Source: Microbacteriaceae bacterium
GTDB lineage: Bacteria > Actinomycetota > Actinomycetes > Actinomycetales > Microbacteriaceae
Assembly (NCBI GenBank): GCA_947452675.1
Contig: CANGDL010000012.1
Span: 1-42,275 of the forward strand
Direction of reading: 5' to 3'
DNA: 42,275 bases
The notes under the pieces were generated by a model that saw only the letters and a program-made list of their open reading frames with translations, did no database searches and was not told where the DNA came from. The first letter of the stretch is position 1; the number at the start of each line of letters is the position of its first letter. This document shows positions 10,707 to 18,912 of this stretch, piece by piece. The position numbers were made by a program, and so were the translations under genes.

Positions 10707-11398
10707 TGACCGATCTCATCGACACCACTGAGATGTACCTCCGAACCATCCTGGAACTCGAAGAAGAGGGCCAGGTTCCGATGCGAGCCCGCATCGCAGA
10801 ACGCCTCGACCAGTCGGGGCCAACTGTATCTCAGACGGTTGCAAGAATGGAACGCGACGGCCTAGTTGTGGTTAGCGGTGACCGCCACCTCGAACTCACA
10901 CACCTAGGCAGGCACGAGGCAATCTCTGTCATGCGAAAGCATCGAATTGCCGAGCGGCTACTAGCCGATATTATTGGGCTCGAGTGGGAACTGGTTCACG
11001 AAGAAGCGTGTCGCTGGGAGCACGTGATGAGCGAAACGGTCGAACGCAAGATTTTGTCGATGCTCGACACCCCGGATGTTTCCCCATACGGAAACCCCAT
11101 CCCGGGTCTGGCCGAACTAGGTTTCAAAACGAACGCAAGTTTCAAAGATGGTGTTGTTTCAATTCTTGACTTGCCTAAAGCCATTGCCGAACAGAGCACG
11201 TTCGTTTTGAAACGAATAGGTGAACCAGCTCAATTGGATGTTGAATTTTTGGCCCAGATGCGAAAACTCGGCCTTCTACCGGAATCCAGAATCCAGCTTG
11301 AATTCAAAACCAACGCTGTTTTGGTCTCTGCGGCAGGGGAGGCCGAAGGTCTTGAGCTAAGCAATGGCCTCGCCAGACACATCTTCGTTGAGGCTTGA
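10706..11398 (+). CDS. dtxR: DtxR/IdeR-type metal-dependent transcriptional regulator
   Basis: 230 residues from the TTG at 10706, preceded by GGAGGG at 10696-10701. This start is supported by residue numbering: it puts M10, H79, E83, H98, C102, E105 and H106 exactly where the two metal sites of Corynebacterium DtxR lie. Order: winged-helix DNA-binding domain (1-73), dimerisation/metal domain (74-140), SH3-like domain (about 150-230). It should repress iron uptake, or possibly manganese uptake, when loaded with metal. The presence of C102 points to the iron (DtxR/IdeR) rather than the MntR type. An in-frame TTG at 10676 is less likely because it coincides with the putative -10. Confidence 0.93.
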
Positions 11399-11487
11399 TC
11401 CATCTTTTGCCGGCCGCTCACAGTGCACTATCAGGCATCCTCGGGTAAACTCGAGTTCTGCACAAAGTAAGCCCTGGAGGTTTAGTC

Positions 11488-12399
11488 TTGGCGACCAAAG
11501 CCACCGGTAGACACCGCGCAGATGTTGAAATCAACGTCCTCGAATCTTTCGAGTTGCGCAGCCGTCGATCGATTCGCGAATCGGAGAGGGCTCGCCTGTC
11601 GCGCCTCGCCCGAAAGCAGGCCAAGAAACTTGCTAAAAAACAGGCAGCGGAGCGGGCGGCGAATCCGGAGCGACTTCAAGCTGTTTCATCTGGTAGGTAC
11701 CTGGTTCGCGCTCAAGCCAAAATCAAGTTTTATCAACGCCGCCCGGTGCGAAACATTGTCACAATGACCGTCGCGTCAGGACTATTCGCAACGTTTGCAT
11801 TGCCCGCATATGCCTATAACCCAGATATTGCGGCTATGTCACGATTCACAACTACCGATGCACAGGCAGTTGCATCTGCCGCGGACACCCAAAACCTGAC
11901 CGTTGCTGCGGTCAACACCGTGAAGTATGTGCGAGGTACCTACGAGTCAGCAAGTGCCAGCGAGATCGCCCGTCAGGAAACGCTAAACGCGTATCGCACC
12001 TATAGTGGTCCGACGGCCGCCGACTACATTCTCAACCCGCCATATAGCAAACTCGATGGCGGAACCATCCTGCAAGTTGCCTCAAAATATGTTGGTACGC
12101 CATACGTTTTCGGTGGCGAGACTCCTGCCGGTTTTGACTGTTCAGGATTTGTAGCATTCGTGTTCTCTCAATTCGGCGTTGAGCTACCTCACTCCGTGCA
12201 TGGACAAAATCGACTTGGCATCATGATCAAACCCGAGGATGCAGTGCCAGGTGACCTAGTTGTCTTTGACGACCTCAGCCACGACGGAATCTATGCTGGA
12301 AATGGCAATTTCTATCACTCTCCGCGCCCGGGTGACTCTGTCAAATTGGCTCCAATTTTCACCAGCAATATTCACTTTGTGCGTCTAGCAACCAAGTAA
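11488..12399 (+). CDS. NlpC/P60 (C40) cell-wall hydrolase
   Basis: 303 residues from a TTG preceded by CTGGAGG at 11474-11480; TAAACT at 11446-11451 is a likely -10. The C-terminal NlpC/P60 domain (about 192-303) has the catalytic triad C218 (DCSGF), H265 (HDGIYAGNG) and H277. It should cleave peptidoglycan stem peptides outside the cell. A single TM or signal-like segment lies at about 90-110 and ends in LPAYAY. It is preceded by about 85 very basic residues, unusually long for a secretion signal. Residues 111-190 look like a linker or helical region. It is co-directional with the dtxR gene but 89 bases apart. Confidence 0.92.
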   Translation: MATKATGRHRADVEINVLESFELRSRRSIRESERARLSRLARKQAKKLAKKQAAERAANPERLQAVSSGRYLVRAQAKIKFYQRRPVRNIVTMTVASGLFATFALPAYAYNPDIAAMSRFTTTDAQAVASAADTQNLTVAAVNTVKYVRGTYESASASEIARQETLNAYRTYSGPTAADYILNPPYSKLDGGTILQVASKYVGTPYVFGGETPAGFDCSGFVAFVFSQFGVELPHSVHGQNRLGIMIKPEDAVPGDLVVFDDLSHDGIYAGNGNFYHSPRPGDSVKLAPIFTSNIHFVRLATK

Positions 12400-12530
12400 A
12401 AGTTAAAGTGGCGTTTCATAACGCTTCGCTAAACCTTCATAAAACACGACGCAAATGCGAGGACTTTTGTGATTCGACGGCTCTAATCTTTCACTAATGA
12501 ACTATGAGCGGTTTTTGGATTGGAGTTGCT

Positions 12531-12590
12531 GTGCGCCTTAAGTGCCCTTGTCAATCCATAAACCCTGACCAACAACAACCGGATAGCTAA
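12531..12590 (+). CDS. Candidate 19-codon leader ORF before the HNH gene
   Basis: A GTG-started ORF of 19 codons preceded by GGAG at 12522-12525. The peptide would be MRLKCPCQSINPDQQQPDS, with two Cys, four Pro-region residues and four Gln, all coded by CAA and three of them consecutive (12570-12578). The TAA ends one base before the 5' arm of a strong terminator. TGGATTGG (12516-12523) can pair with TCAATCCA (12551-12558), hiding part of its ribosome-binding site. The ORF is too short for coding statistics. Its placement is what suggests a regulatory leader peptide rather than chance. Confidence 0.4.
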   Translation: MRLKCPCQSINPDQQQPDS

Positions 12591-12591
12591 T

Positions 12592-12623
12592 CGCGTCGCC
12601 ATTTATGGCGGCGCGTTTTTTTT
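12592..12623 (+). terminator. Terminator / attenuator directly before the HNH gene
   Basis: A 9-bp stem with one G-U pair (arms 12592-12600 and 12607-12615), a six-base loop and a run of eight T. It is only 13 bases from the HNH start codon, and the HNH ribosome-binding site (GAGAGG, 12624-12629) begins right after the T-run. No promoter can fit between them, so HNH expression seems to need read-through. Confidence 0.85.
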
Positions 12624-12635
12624 GAGAGGTATTTG

Positions 12636-13130
12636 ATGCGGACACTCGTACTAAATGCGGGCTATGAGCCACTCGCCGTGGTGTCATTCAAGCGAGCGTT
12701 GATTCTTGTTCTAAACAAAAAAGCGACTGTTTTGGCCGGCGCACCCGAGACGACTGTGCATTCAGCAAACGACGAGTATGAGTTGCCCTCGGTCATTCTT
12801 TTATCTCGATACGTTCGAATTCCTGGCAGCAGAAACGTTCCGGTTTCTAGAAGGGGCGTGCTTCGCCGCGACGGCCATGCGTGCGCCTATTGCTCACGCC
12901 CGGCAAACACTATCGACCATGTACAGCCGAAATCTAAGGGTGGTAGAGATACCTGGGAAAACTTGGTGGCATGCTGCTTTGCTTGCAATAACCGCAAGGG
13001 CGATAAGACACTGTCCGAAATCGGGTGGAAATTGGTTTTCACGCCGAGGATGCCAAGCGGCACGGTATGGAGCGTTCGCGGCACTGAGAGACTCGAACCT
13101 GATTGGAATCCTTACCTTCAAGCAGCCTAA
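12636..13130 (+). CDS. HNH endonuclease
   Basis: 164 residues from the ATG at 12636 with GAGAGG seven bases upstream. The HNH core is intact: zinc-binding C83/C86 and C114/C117, metal and catalytic D94-H95, and N109 and N118. The N-terminal about 75 residues (MRTLVLNAGYEPLAVVS) form the region typical of the stand-alone HNH family common in actinobacteria and cyanobacteria. Its cellular role is not established. No methyltransferase or restriction partner is present, so it is not an evident restriction system. It lies between an attenuator-like terminator and a convergent tRNA-Arg. Confidence 0.92.
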   Translation: MRTLVLNAGYEPLAVVSFKRALILVLNKKATVLAGAPETTVHSANDEYELPSVILLSRYVRIPGSRNVPVSRRGVLRRDGHACAYCSRPANTIDHVQPKSKGGRDTWENLVACCFACNNRKGDKTLSEIGWKLVFTPRMPSGTVWSVRGTERLEPDWNPYLQAA

Positions 13131-13159
13131 AGGGGATTGTTTTCGCACTTTCGCACACG

Positions 13160-13232
13160 GTGCCCCCGAGAAGAATCGAACTTCCGCACATGGTTTAGGA
13201 AACCACTGCTCTATCCACTGAGCTACGAAGGC
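13160..13232 (-). tRNA. tRNA-Arg (anticodon CCU)
   Basis: The reverse complement folds as a full cloverleaf. Acceptor GCCTTCG pairs with CGGGGGC (two G-U). The anticodon stem GTGGT/ACCAT encloses the loop TTCCTAA with anticodon CCT. The T-arm is GGAAG-TTCGATT-CTTCT. Only ACC, not a full CCA, follows the acceptor stem. It reads AGG codons. TATATT on the minus strand (13243-13248) is a well-placed -10 about ten bases upstream. Confidence 0.95.
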
Positions 13233-13242
13233 GTGACTACCA

Positions 13243-13248
13243 AATATA
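13243..13248 (-). promoter_or_regulatory. -10 box of tRNA-Arg
   Basis: TATATT on the minus strand, ten bases before the tRNA 5' end. No clear -35 could be picked out. Confidence 0.55.
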
Positions 13249-13317
13249 CGCGCATTCGGGTGATCCTTTCTGGCAAGCCTAAGTCGAATGTGAATGACAA
13301 AAAGTTAGTGTTTAAAC

Positions 13318-16300
13318 ATGGTTGATCGAGCAGAAGCAAGCGGGACCATCTCAAGTTCACAGTGGGATGACTGGCAGGAAGAGATTTCTGCGATTGGGGT
13401 AACCAACCCTCTTACAAACTTTGAAACCAACACCTTTGGGCAAATCGACCTTGAACGCAGTCATCCAGGTGGGTTTTCACAATTTGTGACTGGTCGAGCC
13501 ACCTTGCTCTCGAACCTGGTGCGTGACCCACTGGCCTATTCTCGAGCGCTATCTTCAGCTCGCCGTATAAACGCGAAGGCCGATAAGCTCAGCAATCACT
13601 TCGGATTGCCAACGCTCTTTTTAGCCGGAGGGTTGGCTGACTTCGAGGGCGACGGTTTCGACCTAAAGACACCAATCTTGCTATGGCCTATCACTCTCGA
13701 AAAAAAGGGTGACGATTATGAACTTCAAAAGGCAGGCGCACCTTTGGTCAACCCCGCTTTCGTCGACTCGCTCGAGGTCTGCTATGGCATTCGCCTAAAT
13801 GAGGGTGAACTTCTTGCCCGGCAAAACGAAAGTTCCGACCTTGTACCGGTAACGGTCTTGAATTACCTCGCAAATCTCACCTCGTCAAAAGCCAAGCTTG
13901 ACTTGAGACGCATCCTGGTGATCGCAAATTTCACGACTGCTCCAACCGAAATGTTGCGAGATTTCAAGCGAATTGAAACACCGTTATTGCGAACGCTGGC
14001 CGGTGAACCTCAGGATGGCTTAGCTGAGATTGAACCTGCTGAGATGCTTTTTGTTGCTGATGCTGACTCCACCCAGGTTCGCATCGCTGCACGCGCGCTC
14101 GCAGGTCAGAGCTTCGCAGTGGAAACTTTGCCTGGTTGTGGTTATCTGCAGACGGTCATAAACACCTTGGGTGTTTTGGTCCTTGCCGGAAAGTCTGTGG
14201 TCGTAGTTGCTCCACGCCGTCAAACGCTGAATGAATTGGCCGACCGCTTGGCTTCGACCGGACTAGCTGGTCTAGGTGTGCGCGCACATGCAACGTGGGT
14301 CGATGTTCTAGCCGGAATTTCTCGATCCGAAAAGGCGCAAACAGTTGATCTCGCAGCTGCTCGAGGGCGGAGGCTGGTCGCTGAGCAAGAGTTGGATGCC
14401 TATTTCAAGTCGCTTGATCGTAAGGTCGAATCCCTCGGAGTTTCAGTCGCCGATATTCTGCGCCAGCTTTCAGCGTTGAGCGCAATGCCTCATCCCCCGG
14501 TGACGAATGCACGAATTCCGACTAAGCACCTAACAGATCACCTCGATCGCTCGACGGCGTTGGCTCTTTTGGCCGAAGCCGAGGAGCTCGGTGAGTTCAA
14601 ATTTGGCCCTCAGGATAGTGCCTGGTACCAGGCCCAATTCAGTTCGCCGGGTGAAGTTTCGCAGGCAATTGAATTGGCTAAGAAACTGAGAGACGAATCT
14701 TTCCCAAACCTTTCTAAGCAGCTTTCAGAATTTATCGCGAGTGTCAATTTCAAACCAGCGAAGACCGTCGAGGATTTCGGTACCTACCTCAGGTTGTTCA
14801 TGGGGGTTCGTGAAACTAATGATCGTTTCATAGCAGATGTGTTTGATCGACCACTCACCGAGCTAATTGCAGCAACCGCACCCCGAAAGGGTGTTGAAAA
14901 AGCTGACCGCATCAAGATGTCTGGCGTCAACCGACGAAGACTTAAGAAGTTAGCGAAAGAATATCTGCGCCCAGGAATGCATGTTGCGGACCTTCATGTC
15001 TCCCTGCTGGAGATTCAAAAGCAGCGTGAAAACTGGCAGCGGCTCTCACTTTCACCAGTTAGCCCGCAAGTGCCATCGGGGATTAACGATGCCTTGGTCG
15101 CATACCAATCGTTTGTAGCGGACCTAGAAGCGATCCAGCGACACTTGGATCCTCAATCAACCGAGGTGACTTTAATGCAACTCGAGCTGCCTAAGTTGCA
15201 GCTAAAACTCCACTCATTGGCAGAGGACACAGACGCTCTTGCCAACCTCGGTGACCGCGCAATGCTTGCCAGCCAACTTCGCGCTTCGGGGCTAGGAGAC
15301 CTTGCACGCGACCTAGGGCGGCTTCACACACCCAAGGATCGTTTAGCAGTCGAACTTGATCTGGCGTGGTGGCAATCAGCTCTCGAATATGCCCTGGCTC
15401 AAGATTCCACAATCCTCACGTATTCGGCTGAGCGAATTAACGCAAACGAAGAGAATTTCCAAAAGGCCTACGAAACTCAAATCGCATTAGGTGCCAAATA
15501 TTTGGCAAAGCACCTTGCCGATAACTGGCATGCTTCGCTCAATGCTCACCCAAATGAAGCTCAGGAACTGAAAGCTCTGCTAAAAACCGGAGCCTCAACT
15601 TTCCAGGCGCTTAGAAAAGCAGCCCCATCCATTTGGCCTGTAATTGCACCGGTCCAGCTCCTCTCGCCATACGAAATCTCGGTAAATGTGACCGACCGGT
15701 CTGACGTAGTTCTTGTGCTCGACGCTGCTGGCTCAACAATTGCCGAGAACTTTGGTGCGATCAGTCGATCAAGTCAAATAATTGCCTTTGGCGACGATGC
15801 AATCTCCACACCGATTGGCTTCGAAATTGAACCCAGGGCGCTTCCACTGGGTCACGAGATCGACGGGCATTCGGTGTTTGGTGAGGTTCGGCGAATCTTT
15901 GGTTCCGAAGTTCTTCGTCGCAGTTATCGGACCACCAGCCAGGCACTCGCGGCACTGATTAATCGCGAGTTCTACCAAAACCGCATCGAGTTCGAACCTA
16001 GTGCCGCGGAGTACCTTGGGGATAGGTATTATCACCTTGACCTCGTCCTTAGTGAGAACCGTGCATCGAGCACTATTGAAGGAGCCACCGAAAGCTTAGA
16101 TGCTGAGGTTACCCGTGCGGTTGAGCAGGTCTTTCACCACGCAGCTTGGCACCCAGAAGATTCACTACTTTTGGCAAGCGCATCCGCTGTGCACGCGGAG
16201 CGGGTTCGCGTCGGAATTCGCCAGGGACTAAAGGACCGCTCTGAATTGGCAGAGTTCTTCCACAGCCACGGACGCGAGAAGTTTGAGGTTTTGTCGATCT

Positions 16301-16992
16301 CGGAGCTGACGCATCGAAACGCCGATCGAGTGATTTTCTCAATCGGTTATGGTCGAACTTCTCACGGAGCCGTGCTCTCTAACTTTGGGCAACTTAGCGA
16401 TCAGGAAGGGCGGCGTTCGCTTGCCAACTTGCTGGTTAGTGCACGCAAGGAAATCACAGTAATCTCTTGCTTTTCTGCCAGTGACATCCCAAATGACCGA
16501 CTGAGTAATGGGGCCATGCTGTTGCGAGACTTGCTTAGCGCGGCCGATGCTGCGCCGGAATCTGGTGATGCGGCGCCGGACCCTATGTTAAACGATTTGA
16601 GTCTGCGCCTGAAAAAAATCGGTGCGCGAGTAGACGAAAGTCTTTCGGCGAGCCTGCCGCTTGTGGTTAGCTATGCCAAAAAGGCTGCAGTTATCGAGCC
16701 GGATTGGGCTCTTCGCGCAGAAAATCGTAATGAAAAGTTCAGAATCCGGCCGGGGCTGCTTCGCGCTCTTGGCTGGGAGTACATCAGAGTTCACAGCTTC
16801 GAACTGTTCTCGGATCCGCAGGCGGTAGCCCAGCGAATTGCAGAGCAACTTGGAATGCAAATTTCTAAGCGACCGACACCGCTCTTCGAACCTTCGGATC
16901 GAGCTTTTGAAGATTCCGATGCTGCCTGGGGTGATCGGGCCGATTCCAACGACGCCCGGTTGCGTGGAGATAAGCCGCCGCACTGGGGCTAG
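13318..16992 (+). CDS. Large SF1-helicase-like ATPase, degenerate, with MTES_1575-like C-terminal nuclease fold
   Basis: 1224 residues. The layout resembles actinobacterial DUF4011-type SF1 helicases. About 1-260 form an N-terminal region; the P-loop region near 270 reads LPGCGYLQTVIN followed by VVVVAPRRQTLNELADRL; about 380-760 are helical; the Walker-B-like strand near 795 reads VVLVLDAAGST; a UvrD-like C-terminal core begins near 866 (LRRSYRTTSQAL). The last about 130 residues (RPGLLRALGWEYIRVHSFELF) match the end of the REase_MTES_1575 fold. The P-loop lysine and the DExx box are missing, so ATPase activity is doubtful. No ribosome-binding site is seen; TAGTGT at -12 to -7 suggests a leaderless mRNA. 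Function unknown. Confidence 0.75.
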   Translation: MVDRAEASGTISSSQWDDWQEEISAIGVTNPLTNFETNTFGQIDLERSHPGGFSQFVTGRATLLSNLVRDPLAYSRALSSARRINAKADKLSNHFGLPTLFLAGGLADFEGDGFDLKTPILLWPITLEKKGDDYELQKAGAPLVNPAFVDSLEVCYGIRLNEGELLARQNESSDLVPVTVLNYLANLTSSKAKLDLRRILVIANFTTAPTEMLRDFKRIETPLLRTLAGEPQDGLAEIEPAEMLFVADADSTQVRIAARALAGQSFAVETLPGCGYLQTVINTLGVLVLAGKSVVVVAPRRQTLNELADRLASTGLAGLGVRAHATWVDVLAGISRSEKAQTVDLAAARGRRLVAEQELDAYFKSLDRKVESLGVSVADILRQLSALSAMPHPPVTNARIPTKHLTDHLDRSTALALLAEAEELGEFKFGPQDSAWYQAQFSSPGEVSQAIELAKKLRDESFPNLSKQLSEFIASVNFKPAKTVEDFGTYLRLFMGVRETNDRFIADVFDRPLTELIAATAPRKGVEKADRIKMSGVNRRRLKKLAKEYLRPGMHVADLHVSLLEIQKQRENWQRLSLSPVSPQVPSGINDALVAYQSFVADLEAIQRHLDPQSTEVTLMQLELPKLQLKLHSLAEDTDALANLGDRAMLASQLRASGLGDLARDLGRLHTPKDRLAVELDLAWWQSALEYALAQDSTILTYSAERINANEENFQKAYETQIALGAKYLAKHLADNWHASLNAHPNEAQELKALLKTGASTFQALRKAAPSIWPVIAPVQLLSPYEISVNVTDRSDVVLVLDAAGSTIAENFGAISRSSQIIAFGDDAISTPIGFEIEPRALPLGHEIDGHSVFGEVRRIFGSEVLRRSYRTTSQALAALINREFYQNRIEFEPSAAEYLGDRYYHLDLVLSENRASSTIEGATESLDAEVTRAVEQVFHHAAWHPEDSLLLASASAVHAERVRVGIRQGLKDRSELAEFFHSHGREKFEVLSISELTHRNADRVIFSIGYGRTSHGAVLSNFGQLSDQEGRRSLANLLVSARKEITVISCFSASDIPNDRLSNGAMLLRDLLSAADAAPESGDAAPDPMLNDLSLRLKKIGARVDESLSASLPLVVSYAKKAAVIEPDWALRAENRNEKFRIRPGLLRALGWEYIRVHSFELFSDPQAVAQRIAEQLGMQISKRPTPLFEPSDRAFEDSDAAWGDRADSNDARLRGDKPPHWG

Positions 16993-17007
16993 TTTGACAA
17001 AGCGTTA

Positions 17008-17205
17008 CTAGTCGCTCTTTTTACTAGTGGAACCAGAGTCGTTGCGGTAAAAGCCGCTTCCCTTGAACGTGACTCCAACCTTGCCAAAAACCTTGCGAAG
17101 CTCTCCGCCGCATTCAGGGCACTTCGTCAATGCGGCTTCGGCAAATGACTGTTGCACGTCAAATGTGTGTTCGCACTGCTTGCAGGCATATGAATAAAGG
17201 GGCAT
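17008..17205 (-). CDS. FmdB-family zinc-ribbon protein
   Basis: 65 residues. The N-terminal zinc ribbon has C8-x2-C11 and C29-x2-C32, and the MPLYSYACKQCEHTF opening with the later FKGSGFYRND segment is the FmdB/PF09723 signature. Family function is unclear; it has been called a putative regulatory protein on weak grounds. It starts four bases after ygfA and is probably co-transcribed with it. This adjacency is conserved in actinobacteria (mycobacterial Rv0991c-Rv0992c). It converges with the large helicase-like gene, with only a weak hairpin between them. Confidence 0.92.
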   Translation of the reverse strand: MPLYSYACKQCEHTFDVQQSFAEAALTKCPECGGELRKVFGKVGVTFKGSGFYRNDSGSTSKKSD

Positions 17206-17209
17206 TGTT

Positions 17210-17782
17210 CTAGTTTAACCTTTTGCTGAAGAAGGTCGTACTTGAAGGCGTGATTACCGCATCGAGGGGATGGTCGTGATCTTCAGTCGGTAAGTATTCA
17301 AGCAACTCATCATCGAAAATGACCGCAATAACTGGCGCGACATCCTCGAGGTTTGCAAGCGCTCGATCGTAATAGCCTTTCCCCTTTCCAAGGCGTTGCC
17401 CCTTCTTATCGGCAGCAAGGGCGGGGATAAAGATTAGGTTTGCTCCAGCTAGATCAGCGGTGTGTCCGACGGGTTCGGCAAAACCGAAAATACCTTCCTC
17501 TGTTTCTCCCTCAAAAATTATCCAGTCAAGGTTTCCGTCGGTTTTTGACACCGGCAGGAGAACTTCAATGTCATTCTCAATCGCCCAGTCGATGAAAAGC
17601 TCGGTATCCGGTTCGTCAGCATATGCCAAGTAGCAGGCAACTTTTGTCGCACCGTTGCTGATACAGAGTTCGGCCATGTGAACGCATAGAGCTCCAGCAA
17701 GCTCAGGGTCATATTCGCGAGAGGCCCGATTTTGCTTCAATTTTGCACGCAAATCGCGTTTTTGCTGGTTGACGGCGTTCAT
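17210..17782 (-). CDS. ygfA: 5-formyltetrahydrofolate cyclo-ligase
   Basis: 190 residues from the ATG at 17782. The cytoplasmic enzyme uses ATP to convert 5-formyl-THF to 5,10-methenyl-THF, recycling a storage or inhibitory folate. The GKGKGYYDRAL segment is the nucleotide/folate-binding signature (GxGxGYYDR). A longer in-frame reading to 17857 would overlap the divergent rimJ gene and is not supported. Only 18 bases separate it from rimJ, with no ribosome-binding site, so both transcripts are probably leaderless (CAAGAT at -13 to -8 here). The galU-moeA genes found between these two in mycobacteria are absent. Confidence 0.94.
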   Translation of the reverse strand: MNAVNQQKRDLRAKLKQNRASREYDPELAGALCVHMAELCISNGATKVACYLAYADEPDTELFIDWAIENDIEVLLPVSKTDGNLDWIIFEGETEEGIFGFAEPVGHTADLAGANLIFIPALAADKKGQRLGKGKGYYDRALANLEDVAPVIAVIFDDELLEYLPTEDHDHPLDAVITPSSTTFFSKRLN

Positions 17783-17800
17783 GGGACTAATCTTGCCATC

Positions 17801-18466
17801 GTGCCCCTGACTTTTTCTCTCACCCACGAGGACGTGACGCTGAGATTGTTGCGCCAACGTGATGCAAAAACGCTCGAGCGTCTCATACTAGGCAATCGCG
17901 AGTGGCTTAGACCCTGGGAGGCCACGAATCCCTTCGGGCCCAATTCGTTCGACATCAAAGCCATGGTCAAGGGGCTGATTCGGCAACTCGATGACCAAAG
18001 CGGCTTGCCCTGTGTAATCGAACATAAGGGGCAGGTGGTGGGTCAACTGAATGTTGCAAACATCCTGTATGGATCGGTGTCAAGTGCTGTCCTCGGATAT
18101 TGGGTGGTTCCGGAAGTTGCCGGCAAAGGGGTGACCCCAACGTCTGTTGCATTGATCACCGATTATCTCTTCAACGTCGTCGGCCTTCATCGAGCCGAAA
18201 TCGATATTCGACCGGAGAACCTTGCTTCACTGCGAGTGGTTGAAAAACTCGGCTTTCGTTACGAAGGATTGAAAGAGCGTTACATTCACATAAATGGTGC
18301 TTGGCGCGATCATTTTGTTTTCGCTTTGACCCAGGACGAGGTTTTCAGCGGTGTTTTGAATCGCTGGGTTAAGGGCCAAGTTCCTGCGCTCGTTTACCCC
18401 TGGAACGATAAATCTCACTATCGAATTAAACACACCGAATTAAATGCCGATGAGTTGGGTAGCTAA
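17801..18466 (+). CDS. rimJ: GNAT acetyltransferase, RimJ-like
   Basis: 221 residues from the GTG at 17801. It is a GNAT-fold N-acetyltransferase of the RimJ/RimL group (ribosomal protein N-terminal acetylation is the namesake role). The family opening (LTHEDVTLRLLRQRDA), the substrate loop (REWLRPWEATNP) and the acetyl-CoA region (ENLASLRVVEKLGFRYEG) are evident. TAATCT ends seven bases before the GTG, fitting a leaderless transcript from the 18-bp divergent region. The exact substrate cannot be inferred from sequence. The sepX-like gene follows 16 bases later. Confidence 0.92.
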   Translation: MPLTFSLTHEDVTLRLLRQRDAKTLERLILGNREWLRPWEATNPFGPNSFDIKAMVKGLIRQLDDQSGLPCVIEHKGQVVGQLNVANILYGSVSSAVLGYWVVPEVAGKGVTPTSVALITDYLFNVVGLHRAEIDIRPENLASLRVVEKLGFRYEGLKERYIHINGAWRDHFVFALTQDEVFSGVLNRWVKGQVPALVYPWNDKSHYRIKHTELNADELGS

Positions 18467-18482
18467 CTCATATCTTTGAACT

Positions 18483-18905
18483 ATGAACTTCGATGGATTC
18501 GGCGGATTGGCCCTAGCGGTAGTGGCGGGCTTATGGCTGATGGTCTTCGTTCCCTCTTGGTTTAAGCGAGCTCAAGACCGAGAACGCGGAATCGATGTGA
18601 ATCGCCCAACGCGTAAAAAAAATAAGTCGGCAAAGACCCCTGCGCGCCGACCTTCGGTCGACAACTTCGTGGCACTTGCGAGGGAGTATGCCGGTGTTGC
18701 AGAGGAAGTTACCAGCGAGGCAGTTGATCCGCGAGCGTGGCAGCGAAATGCGCTTCCAGCTCCTAGATCCTTCGAAGGAACTCTCGAAGTTGTTTCGCTA
18801 GCGGAAGTGACTTCACTGGAGAGTGCCAGAGAAAATCAGGTTTCTCGAAAGCTGGAGCAGCACGAACTCGACGAAATTCTTCGTCGCCGGCGCGCCAACG
18901 GCTAG
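18483..18905 (+). CDS. SepX/GlpR-like membrane protein, short form
   Basis: 140 residues with one N-terminal TM (about 8-25), then VPSWFKRAQDRERG and a long basic, probably disordered tail. The start and its place directly after rimJ match the actinobacterial SepX/GlpR divisome protein (mycobacterial Rv0996 position; SepX in Streptomyces, GlpR in Corynebacterium, an FtsZ-associated membrane protein). It is much shorter than those homologues and lacks a second TM. The call rests on synteny and the N-terminal 45 residues. TATCTT at -12 to -7 and no ribosome-binding site suggest a leaderless mRNA. Confidence 0.68.
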   Translation: MNFDGFGGLALAVVAGLWLMVFVPSWFKRAQDRERGIDVNRPTRKKNKSAKTPARRPSVDNFVALAREYAGVAEEVTSEAVDPRAWQRNALPAPRSFEGTLEVVSLAEVTSLESARENQVSRKLEQHELDEILRRRRANG

Positions 18906-18912
18906 TGCTTGA

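Noticed and set aside
12411-12424. Hairpin GCGTT-TCAT-AACGC after the NlpC/P60 gene as a terminator
   Set aside because: Five base pairs and no U-tract.
13160-13232. tRNA-Arg considered as an integration site of a mobile element including the HNH gene
   Set aside because: No integrase, no repeated tRNA end and no compositional break were seen; the HNH family is usually chromosomal.
16993-17007. Terminator between the helicase-like gene and fmdB
   Set aside because: Only a 4-bp stem near a T-run (about 17001-17040) was found, and part of it lies inside fmdB; too weak to list.
17783-17857. Longer ygfA reading from 17857
   Set aside because: It would run through the divergent rimJ start; the ATG at 17782 fits the family N-terminus.
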